DNA of 56,692 nt from Natronospiraceae bacterium (GTDB taxonomy: Bacteria > Pseudomonadota > Gammaproteobacteria > Natronospirales > Natronospiraceae), in NCBI GenBank assembly GCA_007133205.1, contig SLND01000018.1, positions 1 through 56,692 of the forward strand, in the 5' to 3' direction. The position numbers were made by a program, and so were the translations under genes. Positions 10,400 through 18,792 of this stretch are shown here, one piece after another (positions within the stretch are counted from its first letter, which is position 1; the number at the start of each line of letters is the position of its first letter). The notes beneath the pieces are model-generated. The model was not told where the DNA came from, searched no databases, and worked only from the letters and a program-made list of their open reading frames with translations.

Positions 10400-11344
10400 A
10401 TGGACAAGCGCAAGCGCATACTTCTCGTTCATTATTCCCAGACTGGGCAATTGAGTCGGATTGCCCGAACGCTGGCCGCTCCCCTGGAGGAAGATACTGA
10501 CCTGGAGCTGGTGGAGCTCGAACTTGAGCCCGAGCGAGCCTTTCCCTTTCCCTGGGGCGTCTTCCAGTTCATGGATGCGTTCCCGGAATGCGTCTGGCGG
10601 GATCCGCCGCCCCTGCGAGAAGCCCGTATCGAGGCACTCTCTCAAGAGCCCTTTGACCTGGTGATCCTCTGTTACCAGGTATGGTTCCTGTCTCCTTCGC
10701 TGCCGGTCACCGCCTTTGTCCAGTCATCGGCGGGAAGGCGCCTGCTTGCCGATACCCCGGTGGTTACCGTGATCGGATGCCGCAACATGTGGACCCAGGC
10801 GCATGCGGCCATGGAGGAAATGCTGGCGGAGGCGGGTGCGCGTCTGACAGACAACGTGGTCCTGACCGATCCGGGTGGCTTCGAAACCTTCTACACCACG
10901 CCCCGCTGGTTGTTGACCGGACGCCAGGGACGCGCCGGCATCCCCGAGTCCGAGATCCAGGGGAGCGTGCGCTTCGGCCATGCCCTGCGCGCAGCCCTGA
11001 AGGCGGACCGGGAACGCCAGGGTGGTCCCTTGCTGGCCGGCCTGGGGGCGGTTCGGGTCGATCCCGCCCTGGCACTCAGCGAAGGCATCGGAATCCGGAG
11101 CTTTCGCCTCTGGGGTCGCCTCATTCGTCTTGCCGGACCCATGGGCAGCCGGCGACGCCGGCCGCTGCTTGCCCTCTACATGGTCTTCCTGGTGGTGATG
11201 ATCCTGACCATCGTGCCGGTGGTGGCGATTCTGAAACGTCTCGCGCGTCCCCTGTTGAAGCCGCGGCTGAACAGATTACGGGCCCGTTTCGAGGCTCCTT
11301 CGGGTTCCGGTCAGGAACGTCTGGCGGAGTATGGCCATGACTAG
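10400..11344 (+). CDS. darA: Dialkylresorcinol condensing enzyme (DarA-like)
   Basis: N-terminal flavodoxin-like ILLVHYSQTGQLSRIARTL as in DarA-family proteins; immediately precedes DarB-like KAS III. Confidence 0.78.
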   Translation: MDKRKRILLVHYSQTGQLSRIARTLAAPLEEDTDLELVELELEPERAFPFPWGVFQFMDAFPECVWRDPPPLREARIEALSQEPFDLVILCYQVWFLSPSLPVTAFVQSSAGRRLLADTPVVTVIGCRNMWTQAHAAMEEMLAEAGARLTDNVVLTDPGGFETFYTTPRWLLTGRQGRAGIPESEIQGSVRFGHALRAALKADRERQGGPLLAGLGAVRVDPALALSEGIGIRSFRLWGRLIRLAGPMGSRRRRPLLALYMVFLVVMILTIVPVVAILKRLARPLLKPRLNRLRARFEAPSGSGQERLAEYGHD

Positions 11345-12488
11345 GGCGGTATACATCAACGGGGTCGCCGCCTTCCTGCCCGGGGATCCGGTTCCGAACG
11401 AGGAAATGGAAGAGCGACTGGGCCGGATCAATGGGCAGGCGTCGCGTGCCCGTGGGGTAGTGCTGCGCAGCAACGGCATTCGTTATCGTCACTACGTGAT
11501 CGATCCTGAAACCGGTCGGCCGCGCTGGAACAATGCACAGCTCACGGCCGAGGCCGTGCGTGGCCTGTATGCGCGTCCAGAGGCCATGAGTTCGATCGAG
11601 ACCCTGGCCTGCGGGACGTCCATTGCCGACCAGTTGATGCCCAGCCACGCGGTCATGGTGCAGGGGGAGCTGGGTATTCCTCCCTGTGACGTCGTCGGTA
11701 CGTCCGGTGTCTGCGCGGCCAGCATGGGGGCCCTGCGTTATGCCTGGTTGTCAGTGCTGGCCGGGGGCAGCGATCACGCGGTCGCCACCGGTTCCGAGGT
11801 GGCCTCCACCATGATGCAGGCGCGAATGTTTCAGGCCGAATCCGAGGAACGTATCGAGGCCCTGGAACAAAACCCCGAGATTGCCTTCGATCGTGAATTC
11901 CTGCGCTGGATGCTGTCCGATGGTGCCGGTGCCGTCCGTCTGGGATCCACGCCGGATCCGGATGGTTTTGGTCTGCGCGTGGACTGGCTGGAAATTCTGT
12001 CCTACGCGGGGGAAATGCCGCCGTGCATGTATGCCGGAGCGGAAAAGACCGAGGACGGGCGCCTGTTGGGATGGCGCGAAATCGATGATCTCGGAGAACT
12101 GGTTGCCAGTGGCGTACTCACGGTCAAGCAGGATGTGCGGCTTCTCAATGAAGCGGTAGTGCGCGTGACCGTGGAACAGGCGATGGAGGAACTGCAACGC
12201 CGCCACACCATCTCTGCGGACGACGTGGACTGGTTCCTGCCTCATATTTCTTCCGAGTACTTTCGCGAACGCCTTGCCAAGGGTCTGGAAAATGCCGGCT
12301 TGCCCATTCCCGCCGAGCGCTGGTTCACCAACCTCAGCGAGCGTGGCAATACCGGTTCCGCCTCCCTGTTCATCATGCTTGACGATCTGGTGAAAAGCGG
12401 ACGTCTGAAATCCGGCGAGCGCATTCTGTGCTTTGTGCCCGAAAGCGGACGCTTTACCTCTGCCTGGCTGCAGCTGACGGTCGCCTGA
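11331..12488 (+). CDS. darB: Beta-ketoacyl-ACP synthase III family (DarB-like)
   Basis: KAS III features: DVVGTSGVCAASMGALRYA active-site region, FLPHISSEYFRERLAK, NLSERGNTGSASLFIML; pairs with DarA-like gene. Confidence 0.85.
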   Translation: MAMTRAVYINGVAAFLPGDPVPNEEMEERLGRINGQASRARGVVLRSNGIRYRHYVIDPETGRPRWNNAQLTAEAVRGLYARPEAMSSIETLACGTSIADQLMPSHAVMVQGELGIPPCDVVGTSGVCAASMGALRYAWLSVLAGGSDHAVATGSEVASTMMQARMFQAESEERIEALEQNPEIAFDREFLRWMLSDGAGAVRLGSTPDPDGFGLRVDWLEILSYAGEMPPCMYAGAEKTEDGRLLGWREIDDLGELVASGVLTVKQDVRLLNEAVVRVTVEQAMEELQRRHTISADDVDWFLPHISSEYFRERLAKGLENAGLPIPAERWFTNLSERGNTGSASLFIMLDDLVKSGRLKSGERILCFVPESGRFTSAWLQLTVA

Positions 12489-12889
12489 TGAAGAAATCCG
12501 AAGTACCCCAGGAAGAAAATCGAACCTATGGCGGTCTGCGCAAGGCGGTCTATGCGCGTGATGAATCCGGCCGGCACAGCGTGGTTCCCAGCAGTGGCTG
12601 GCGGGCCGAGGAGGCGGCCACCGAGATGGCTGTCGCGCTGTTCCGGGAGGCGGCCGAGTCGGCCCGGCAGGCCTGCCGCGAGGGCCGGGCATCGCCAATG
12701 ATGGTGCACATGTACGCCCGGCGTATGGATCCACCGACCCTGGCCCAGGCGACCGGCCTGGCCACCTGGCGGGTTCGGCGTCATCTGCGTCCGGGACCCT
12801 TCAGGCGCCTGCCCCGGCGACTGCGCAAGCGCTATGCCGATGCCCTGGGCCTGAGTCAGGAACAACTGGACAGGCTGCCTGATGACTGA
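12488..12889 (+). CDS. Small conserved-type protein of the DAR locus, C-terminal HTH-like segment
   Basis: 133-aa ORF coupled to both neighbours; C-term TLAQATGLATWRVRRHLRPGPFRRLPRRLRKRYADALGLSQEQLDRL resembles a Cro/C1-like HTH. Confidence 0.7.
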   Translation: MKKSEVPQEENRTYGGLRKAVYARDESGRHSVVPSSGWRAEEAATEMAVALFREAAESARQACREGRASPMMVHMYARRMDPPTLAQATGLATWRVRRHLRPGPFRRLPRRLRKRYADALGLSQEQLDRLPDD

Positions 12890-13898
12890 AGCCACGCCCT
12901 CATGCAGTCAGTTTCAGCACCACCATGCGGCGCACTGTGAAAGTGGCGTGGCCTCCGCCCTGCTGACCAACGCCGGCATGCCTATCAGTGAAGCCATGGC
13001 CTTCGGCCTGTCCTCGGCGCTGACCTTTGCCCATCTGCCCTATCCCAGGGTCAATGGATTTCCGCTGACTTCCTATCGTCTCCCGCCGGGCATGGTGATC
13101 GGGCGCCTGTGTCGCCGTCTCGGCGTGCGCATGCGCCGGGAACGTTTCCGCAATGCCGATGCCGGCATGCGGGCCCTGGACGAATATCTCGATGCAGGGC
13201 GCCCCGTGGGACTTCAGACCTCGGTCTACTGGCTGCCCTATTTTCCCCCGGACATGCGTTTTCATTTCAACGCCCACAACCTTGTGGTGTTCGGCCGCGA
13301 GGGGGATGACTATCTGATCAGTGATCCGGTATTCGAGGAGGTCCAGCACTGTCCAGCCGCGGACCTGCGCCGGGCCCGCTCGGTCAAGGGGCTGTTCGCG
13401 CCGCGCAACCTCATCTATTACCCCCGAACCATCCGCAAGGATCCGGATTGGACTCGCATGATCCGCGCGAGTCTGCGTGCGAGTTGCAACATGATGCTGC
13501 GTACCCCGGTGCCGCTGATCGGCGTGCGGGGCATTCACCGCCTGGCGCGCAAATTGCGAAAGCTGCCCGGACGTCAGGACCCGCGCTGGGCAAGAATGTA
13601 CGTCGCCCAGATCATCCGCATGCAGGAAGAGATAGGCACCGGCGGCGGTGGCTTCCGCTTCATGTATGCCGCCTTTCTCGAAGAAGCCGCCGAACGCCTC
13701 GGGGGGCACGAAGCTCTGCTCGAGGCGGCGGACAGCATCACCCGGGCGGGCGACGGCTGGCGCGATTTCGCTGCCGCCGGCGCATTGCTGGTCCAGGACA
13801 GGTCGGGCGTGGACTACCCGGACCTGGCGGACCGCCTGGAACACTGCGCCGAACTGGAGAGCGAGGCCTTCACCCTGCTTGATCGCAGTTTCCGCTAG
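12882..13898 (+). CDS. BtrH N-terminal domain-like protein (putative Cys-dependent acyltransferase)
   Basis: HHAAHCESGVASALL, FHFNAHNLVVFGREGDDYLISDPVF: Cys-His-Asp arrangement typical of BtrH_N/papain-like folds. Confidence 0.75.
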   Translation: MTEATPSCSQFQHHHAAHCESGVASALLTNAGMPISEAMAFGLSSALTFAHLPYPRVNGFPLTSYRLPPGMVIGRLCRRLGVRMRRERFRNADAGMRALDEYLDAGRPVGLQTSVYWLPYFPPDMRFHFNAHNLVVFGREGDDYLISDPVFEEVQHCPAADLRRARSVKGLFAPRNLIYYPRTIRKDPDWTRMIRASLRASCNMMLRTPVPLIGVRGIHRLARKLRKLPGRQDPRWARMYVAQIIRMQEEIGTGGGGFRFMYAAFLEEAAERLGGHEALLEAADSITRAGDGWRDFAAAGALLVQDRSGVDYPDLADRLEHCAELESEAFTLLDRSFR

Positions 13899-14015
13899 GG
13901 CGTCTCTGATCCATCCTGTCGGCAGCAAAGGCCGGAACGCCCCCTGTCACCGGTAACTACCGGTCCAGACTCGAACGCAAGCACAAGTACGCAATGGAAT
14001 CCATGGAATAGCCCA

Positions 14016-14897
14016 TCAAGCACGGACAACTTCCAGCACCGCATACTGTGCCTGCTCACCAGATCCGTATTCGGCCTCGACATGCAGCCAGCGATCACCC
14101 GGCGCGGCCAGTTCCAGAAACCGATCCAGTCCGGCACCGACATTGGTGTCGTAATACCCGGCCTGTTCCAGGTAATCCAGTTGCTGCCCCGGCAGATCAT
14201 TATCCCCGTCGGCCTCCTGCGCGAGATTCCAGCCGGTTGAACTGTGACTCACCGATTTCCCGTGTTCCGCGAGCAGGCGTTCAAGTGCCGCCCGGTCCTT
14301 GAGGAATACCGGCGGATGAATCTCGGCAAGGGCATGGGCGGGTTCGCGCGACAGCAAGAACCAGTGACTGCCTTCACCCACCGCTGTCTCGACTGCCAGG
14401 CCCAGTCGCTCCCGGTGCCAGGCCAGTGGCATGGCGCATTCATCCACTGCCCCGAGCAGGACCATTTCACACTGACTCGCGGCCAGGTCCAGCATGGCCA
14501 ATTGCAGGCTCATCTCGAATGACCAGCGGCGCCGCGAAATCATGAGATTGACATGATCCAGACCCAGGGACTGCGCCAGGGTAAAGCCGGCGGCATTGCT
14601 CGAGACATTGATGAACTCGAAGGGCATGGGAGTGATCCCGTCGCGGTGACTCCGCCGCACCATTTCCGCGGAGCTGGCGGCATCGCCCTGACCGGTGGCG
14701 AGATAGATGCCCGTACTGGAGGGAAGGTCCCGGTCCTGGACGCAGCGGTGGCCGCCAAGCAGGGCCAGGTCGATGAAGCGGTTGGTCCGCCGTATGTGGT
14801 GCCCGGTCTGTTCGCGCAAGGCGGCCTTGAGATCGGCCGGTGCCTCCGTGACCCGGGTGCCGTAGCTGCCGCTCGCATGCACATACACCGGTCTCAT
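14016..14897 (-). CDS. Truncated beta-ketoacyl synthase-like protein without active-site Cys (CLF-like)
   Basis: ORF restarted at MRPVYVHASGSYG; KS-like N-terminal half; Cys-containing motif replaced by FINVSSNAAGFTLAQSLG; 4-bp overlap with upstream KS. Confidence 0.7.
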   Translation of the reverse strand: MRPVYVHASGSYGTRVTEAPADLKAALREQTGHHIRRTNRFIDLALLGGHRCVQDRDLPSSTGIYLATGQGDAASSAEMVRRSHRDGITPMPFEFINVSSNAAGFTLAQSLGLDHVNLMISRRRWSFEMSLQLAMLDLAASQCEMVLLGAVDECAMPLAWHRERLGLAVETAVGEGSHWFLLSREPAHALAEIHPPVFLKDRAALERLLAEHGKSVSHSSTGWNLAQEADGDNDLPGQQLDYLEQAGYYDTNVGAGLDRFLELAAPGDRWLHVEAEYGSGEQAQYAVLEVVRA

Positions 14898-16117
14898 CGG
14901 ACTCCCTCCCGGGACACGAGCAGGGTGGTATTGCTGCCACCAAAGCCAAAGAAGTTGAGCATGATGGCACCGCCGGGATCGGCCAGGTCCCGGTCCAGGG
15001 GTGCAATGCCGATATCTTCGTCGAGCTTGCGAAAGCCTGAAGTGGCGGGAATCCATCCCCGTCTCAGGGATTCAAAGAACAGGATGGTCTCGATGGGCCC
15101 GCAGGCCCCGAGTGTATGACCCACCGCGGATTTCAGGGTCGTGAACGGCGGCAGGCCGGCCCCGAATACCTCCCTGAGGGCGCGGCCCTCCACCAGGTCA
15201 TTGGCCGGAGTGCTGGTGCCATGGACCTTGATCGCGCCAATGTCACCGGGGGCGAGACCGGCATTGGCCAGTGCCTCGCACATGACCGCGCGAATCCCCG
15301 GCTGACTGGAGGTGGTCACCGAGCTGCTGTCACCGCGGGTGCTGCCGCCGAGCAGCCGCATGCCCTCATACCCCGGTGCCGGGTCCAGCTCGTCGGCGCG
15401 CCCCAGCAGCATGGCACCGGTCCCTTCACCCAGGACCACGCCGTCGCGGTCCCGGTCGAAGGGGCGCATGGTGGTGGGGCTGATCAGCATCAGGGAGGAA
15501 AAACCTTCCAGCGACAGCAGATTGCCGAATTCGATGCCGACTACCAGCGCACGGCGGATTACCCCGGCCTGGATCAGGCGGGTAGCGTAGAGCATGGCAT
15601 TGGCGCTCGAGGCGCAGGCGGTGTTGAAGGTCCAGTGCAGGCCGTCGAGCCGGAATCGGTTCGCAATCCGGCTGGCCAGTGTGCCGTAGCCGAGCTGACT
15701 CAACAGGACACCGGCATGGCGGCTATCGTATCGGGGCGGCGCGTCAAGTCGTCCGGCGGCAAGATCGGCACGGTAGGCCGCTTCCGTGACCCCGATATCC
15801 TTGGAGGTGGAGCCGACCAGGATGGCCGTATCCGACAGGTCGATACCCTGGTCGCGCAGCGGGGCAATGGCCTGAGCCACCGCGTTGTCGATCATCCGGT
15901 TGAGCCGCTCGCTTTCGGACTCACCGTCCGCCTGTCCCGGGCAGTGTTGCCGCCAGGCCATGAGGGGGCATTGGTGCTCTCCGTCCGTGCCCATTGGCAC
16001 CTGGACCGGATCGACCCCGTCTGCCAGCTGGTCCACCGCGTCGGCGGGCGTATCCCCGAGCGCGCAACTGAGCCCGGTCCCCGCGATCATCACCGCATGC
16101 TGACCATGCGCGTTCAT
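14894..16117 (-). CDS. Beta-ketoacyl-ACP synthase II family
   Basis: HWTFNTACASSANAMLYATRL, VHGTSTPANDLVE, VGHTLGACGPIETILF. Confidence 0.92.
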   Translation of the reverse strand: MNAHGQHAVMIAGTGLSCALGDTPADAVDQLADGVDPVQVPMGTDGEHQCPLMAWRQHCPGQADGESESERLNRMIDNAVAQAIAPLRDQGIDLSDTAILVGSTSKDIGVTEAAYRADLAAGRLDAPPRYDSRHAGVLLSQLGYGTLASRIANRFRLDGLHWTFNTACASSANAMLYATRLIQAGVIRRALVVGIEFGNLLSLEGFSSLMLISPTTMRPFDRDRDGVVLGEGTGAMLLGRADELDPAPGYEGMRLLGGSTRGDSSSVTTSSQPGIRAVMCEALANAGLAPGDIGAIKVHGTSTPANDLVEGRALREVFGAGLPPFTTLKSAVGHTLGACGPIETILFFESLRRGWIPATSGFRKLDEDIGIAPLDRDLADPGGAIMLNFFGFGGSNTTLLVSREGVR

Positions 16118-16404
16118 GTGCGCCCGGCAATATAGTGGGCCAGGGTGCGGACATTGGTCATCAGGCGGCGGACTTCCTTGGGGTCGCTCAGCCGAATTCC
16201 GTAGCGGCGCTGGATTTCTGCAGAGATCTGCAGGCCGTCGAGAGAATCCAGTTCCAGGCGCGCGGTTTCACCAAACAGGGTTTCTTCGTCGCTGATGCTT
16301 TCCGGCGCGATGTCCTTGTCGCAGACTTCCACGATCATGCCCTTGAGTTCTTCTGTCAGCCTGCTCAGTTCTGCGTCCTGGGAATTGGAATCCGGGCCTT
16401 GCAT
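16114..16404 (-). CDS. Acyl carrier protein
   Basis: 96 aa, phosphopantetheine site RLELDSLDGLQISAEIQRRYG. Confidence 0.9.
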   Translation of the reverse strand: MQGPDSNSQDAELSRLTEELKGMIVEVCDKDIAPESISDEETLFGETARLELDSLDGLQISAEIQRRYGIRLSDPKEVRRLMTNVRTLAHYIAGRT

Positions 16405-16486
16405 TGATTGCTCCAGGGGGATTGCTCCAGGGGTGGGTCCGGGGGCCTGGTGTCGGCAAATCCTTCAGCCCGACCCCGTACACGAT

Positions 16487-17629
16487 TCAGGGTTCCTGTC
16501 TGCGAAATACCATCGCGGCCACGATCAGGCAGATCAAGCCGATTGTGACCAGTGCCAGGGCGTGGCCGGCCACCTCGTTCCAGCTGCCGGTGCCCGTTAT
16601 GGTGGATACCATGCCGTCCAGTGCCCAGTTGAGCGGAGAAAGCCTGCTCAACTCCTGCATGACCGGCGGCATCGCGAACGCGGGCACCATGATACCGCCA
16701 ATCGCTGCCATCAGCAGGGTAACAGCCCCACCGGTGGCGACTGCCTGCAACTGGGTGCGGCAGATCATGGCCACCAGCAGGGCAAAGCCGACCGCTGCGA
16801 CGCTGGTGGCCAGAATCATCACGAGCAGGGCCGACCAGGGCCCCTGGACCGTGAACTGCCCACCCCCGAGGGCCGGCACCAGCCAGATGCCGACGGCGAC
16901 CATGCACGCGGCCTGCGCCAGATTCACCAGCCCGTAGGTGGCGAATCGCGAGGCCATCAGGTCCCACGCGCCGACGCCGGCGGCTCGGAAACGCGCGAGC
17001 ATGCCCCGATCGCGATCACGGATGACCGTGCCGCTCAGTGGGACCACCGCAAAGAACATGCCGAAGATCAGCCAGGCCGGCACGTTCTGTTCCACCGCAC
17101 TGGGCAGGGCCACCTCTCTGCCCTCCGGGTCGGTCGTCACGGTCTGGAGCGGCAATTCCGTCACCCAGTCACCGGCCTCTCCGGGTGGAATCAGGAATTC
17201 CTCGACCACCAGCCGGCCCGCCACCTGCTGTACCCCGATCGTCAGCAGCGCGCGGCTATCGGCGGGAAGGGCGGCATCCACCTCCAGGCGCAGACCGGCC
17301 CGCTCCAGGTCTTCGGCCAGCAACGCATCCTCGAAACCTTCCGTGATCCGCAGGATGGCCTGGGCCTGGGCCTCGGCCTCATCGGCCGTGAGTTCGAGGA
17401 GTTCGAGATCCTCCAGCTCCGCCCGCAGGCGCCCGGAGAGTTCCGTATCGTCCTGGTCATCCAGGTACACACCGATGCCGACGCGCTCATCCAGGGTCGG
17501 CTGCAGGGCCAGGGACATGACAAGCACGAAGGTGACCGGCATCAGGAACAGGACCGCCAGTCCGTGGGCATCCCGCAGGAGCAGGGCCGCCTCGCGCCTT
17601 GCGAGAAGCCACCAGGCCGGGCTGATCAT
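16487..17629 (-). CDS. ABC-2 type transporter permease
   Basis: Start set at MISPAWWLLARREAALLL (ATGA overlap with ATPase gene stop); ABC-2 pattern with ~6 TM, IRDRDRGMLARFRAAGV, GG.MVPAFAMPPVMQ. Confidence 0.9.
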   Translation of the reverse strand: MISPAWWLLARREAALLLRDAHGLAVLFLMPVTFVLVMSLALQPTLDERVGIGVYLDDQDDTELSGRLRAELEDLELLELTADEAEAQAQAILRITEGFEDALLAEDLERAGLRLEVDAALPADSRALLTIGVQQVAGRLVVEEFLIPPGEAGDWVTELPLQTVTTDPEGREVALPSAVEQNVPAWLIFGMFFAVVPLSGTVIRDRDRGMLARFRAAGVGAWDLMASRFATYGLVNLAQAACMVAVGIWLVPALGGGQFTVQGPWSALLVMILATSVAAVGFALLVAMICRTQLQAVATGGAVTLLMAAIGGIMVPAFAMPPVMQELSRLSPLNWALDGMVSTITGTGSWNEVAGHALALVTIGLICLIVAAMVFRRQEP

Positions 17630-18519
17630 TGGCGGACTCCCCGTGCCAGGTGGGCGCGGTAATCCCGTTCGATGTTGCCGCTCCCCCATTGAAACCGGGT
17701 CAGCTCGCCGGCATGGGAAGCCAGTTGCCGCATCAGCTCCGGCAAGGCCTCGACCTCGGGGCGTGCGCTCCAGTGTCCCGGTGCAAGCTGCCGGGCACCA
17801 GGTAGTGGCGAGAAAAGCTCATCAAGCAGTTCGGACAGCCGTCCCTTGCCGGCCACTTCCAGTACCGGGCCTGAATCCACCGTGGCGTCGGACAGCAGGT
17901 GTCCTTCCTCGAGCACGGCAAACCTTTCGCACAGCGCCGACATTTCCGGCAGGTAATGGGAAGTGAACAGGATCGCGTGTCCCGCTGTGGCCAGTTCCCG
18001 GATCCTGGCAAGCATCAGTTCCCGCGAAGCCATGTCGATACCCACGGTGGGCTCGTCAAGAATCAGGAGCGTGGGTTCGCCCAGCAGGCCCAGGGCCAGG
18101 TTGAGCCGTCGCTGCTGGCCACCGCTCAGGCGTCCGGCCCGCTGCCCGGCCAGTCCTTCCAGTCCGGTCTGCTCGAGCGCCCTGGGTACGTCGCGGGAGG
18201 CCTCGCCCCCGCGCAGGCGGGCGAACAGCGCCAGATTCTCGTACACGGTGAAATCCGGTTCGAAGGCCAGTCCCTGGGGGACCATGCCGATATGCCGGCG
18301 CATTTCCGCGGGTGCCCTGCCCAGTACGCGGACTTGTCCGTGGCCGGGTGTGAGCAGGCCACAGGCGATCCGGATCAGGGTGGTCTTGCCGGCACCGTTG
18401 GGGCCGAGCAGCCCCAGGATCACGCCCCGTTCCAGGGACAGGGACACCGAGTCGAGCGCGGGCCTTTCCTGCCCCGGAAAGCGATGGCTGATCTGTGACA
18501 GTTCCAGTGCCGTGTTCAT
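17626..18519 (-). CDS. ABC transporter ATP-binding protein
   Basis: Walker A GPNGAGKTT, signature LSGGQQRRLNLA, Walker B LLILDEPTVGID; start chosen at MNTALELSQISH. Confidence 0.93.
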   Translation of the reverse strand: MNTALELSQISHRFPGQERPALDSVSLSLERGVILGLLGPNGAGKTTLIRIACGLLTPGHGQVRVLGRAPAEMRRHIGMVPQGLAFEPDFTVYENLALFARLRGGEASRDVPRALEQTGLEGLAGQRAGRLSGGQQRRLNLALGLLGEPTLLILDEPTVGIDMASRELMLARIRELATAGHAILFTSHYLPEMSALCERFAVLEEGHLLSDATVDSGPVLEVAGKGRLSELLDELFSPLPGARQLAPGHWSARPEVEALPELMRQLASHAGELTRFQWGSGNIERDYRAHLARGVRQ

Positions 18520-18792
18520 GGCTGTGGCATGCGCCTGCTTGCGGGAAAAGCCTGCCATCCTCTCGTATTCATGCGGAGTCTGCCACCGGAACCCCTGAAA
18601 CAATCACTACGCGTGAGCCGTTGGCGCTGAAAGCGACTGATTCGGCGTTTCATTGCTTGCCCCCGGCGCAGAGGCTACTGTGCTGCGCAACATACCTGAA
18701 TCCGCCGTTCTCAGCACTAACTGCTGACGCAGACGGATTGATGAGAGGTTCCATAACCGCCGGTGTGACTCGACCGATCAGAGGTACCCCAG

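Noticed and set aside
16295-17662. 455-aa plus-strand ORF over the ABC permease/ACP region
   Set aside because: Shadow ORF rich in His/Gln/Arg without domain logic; the minus-strand ACP and permease carry real motifs.
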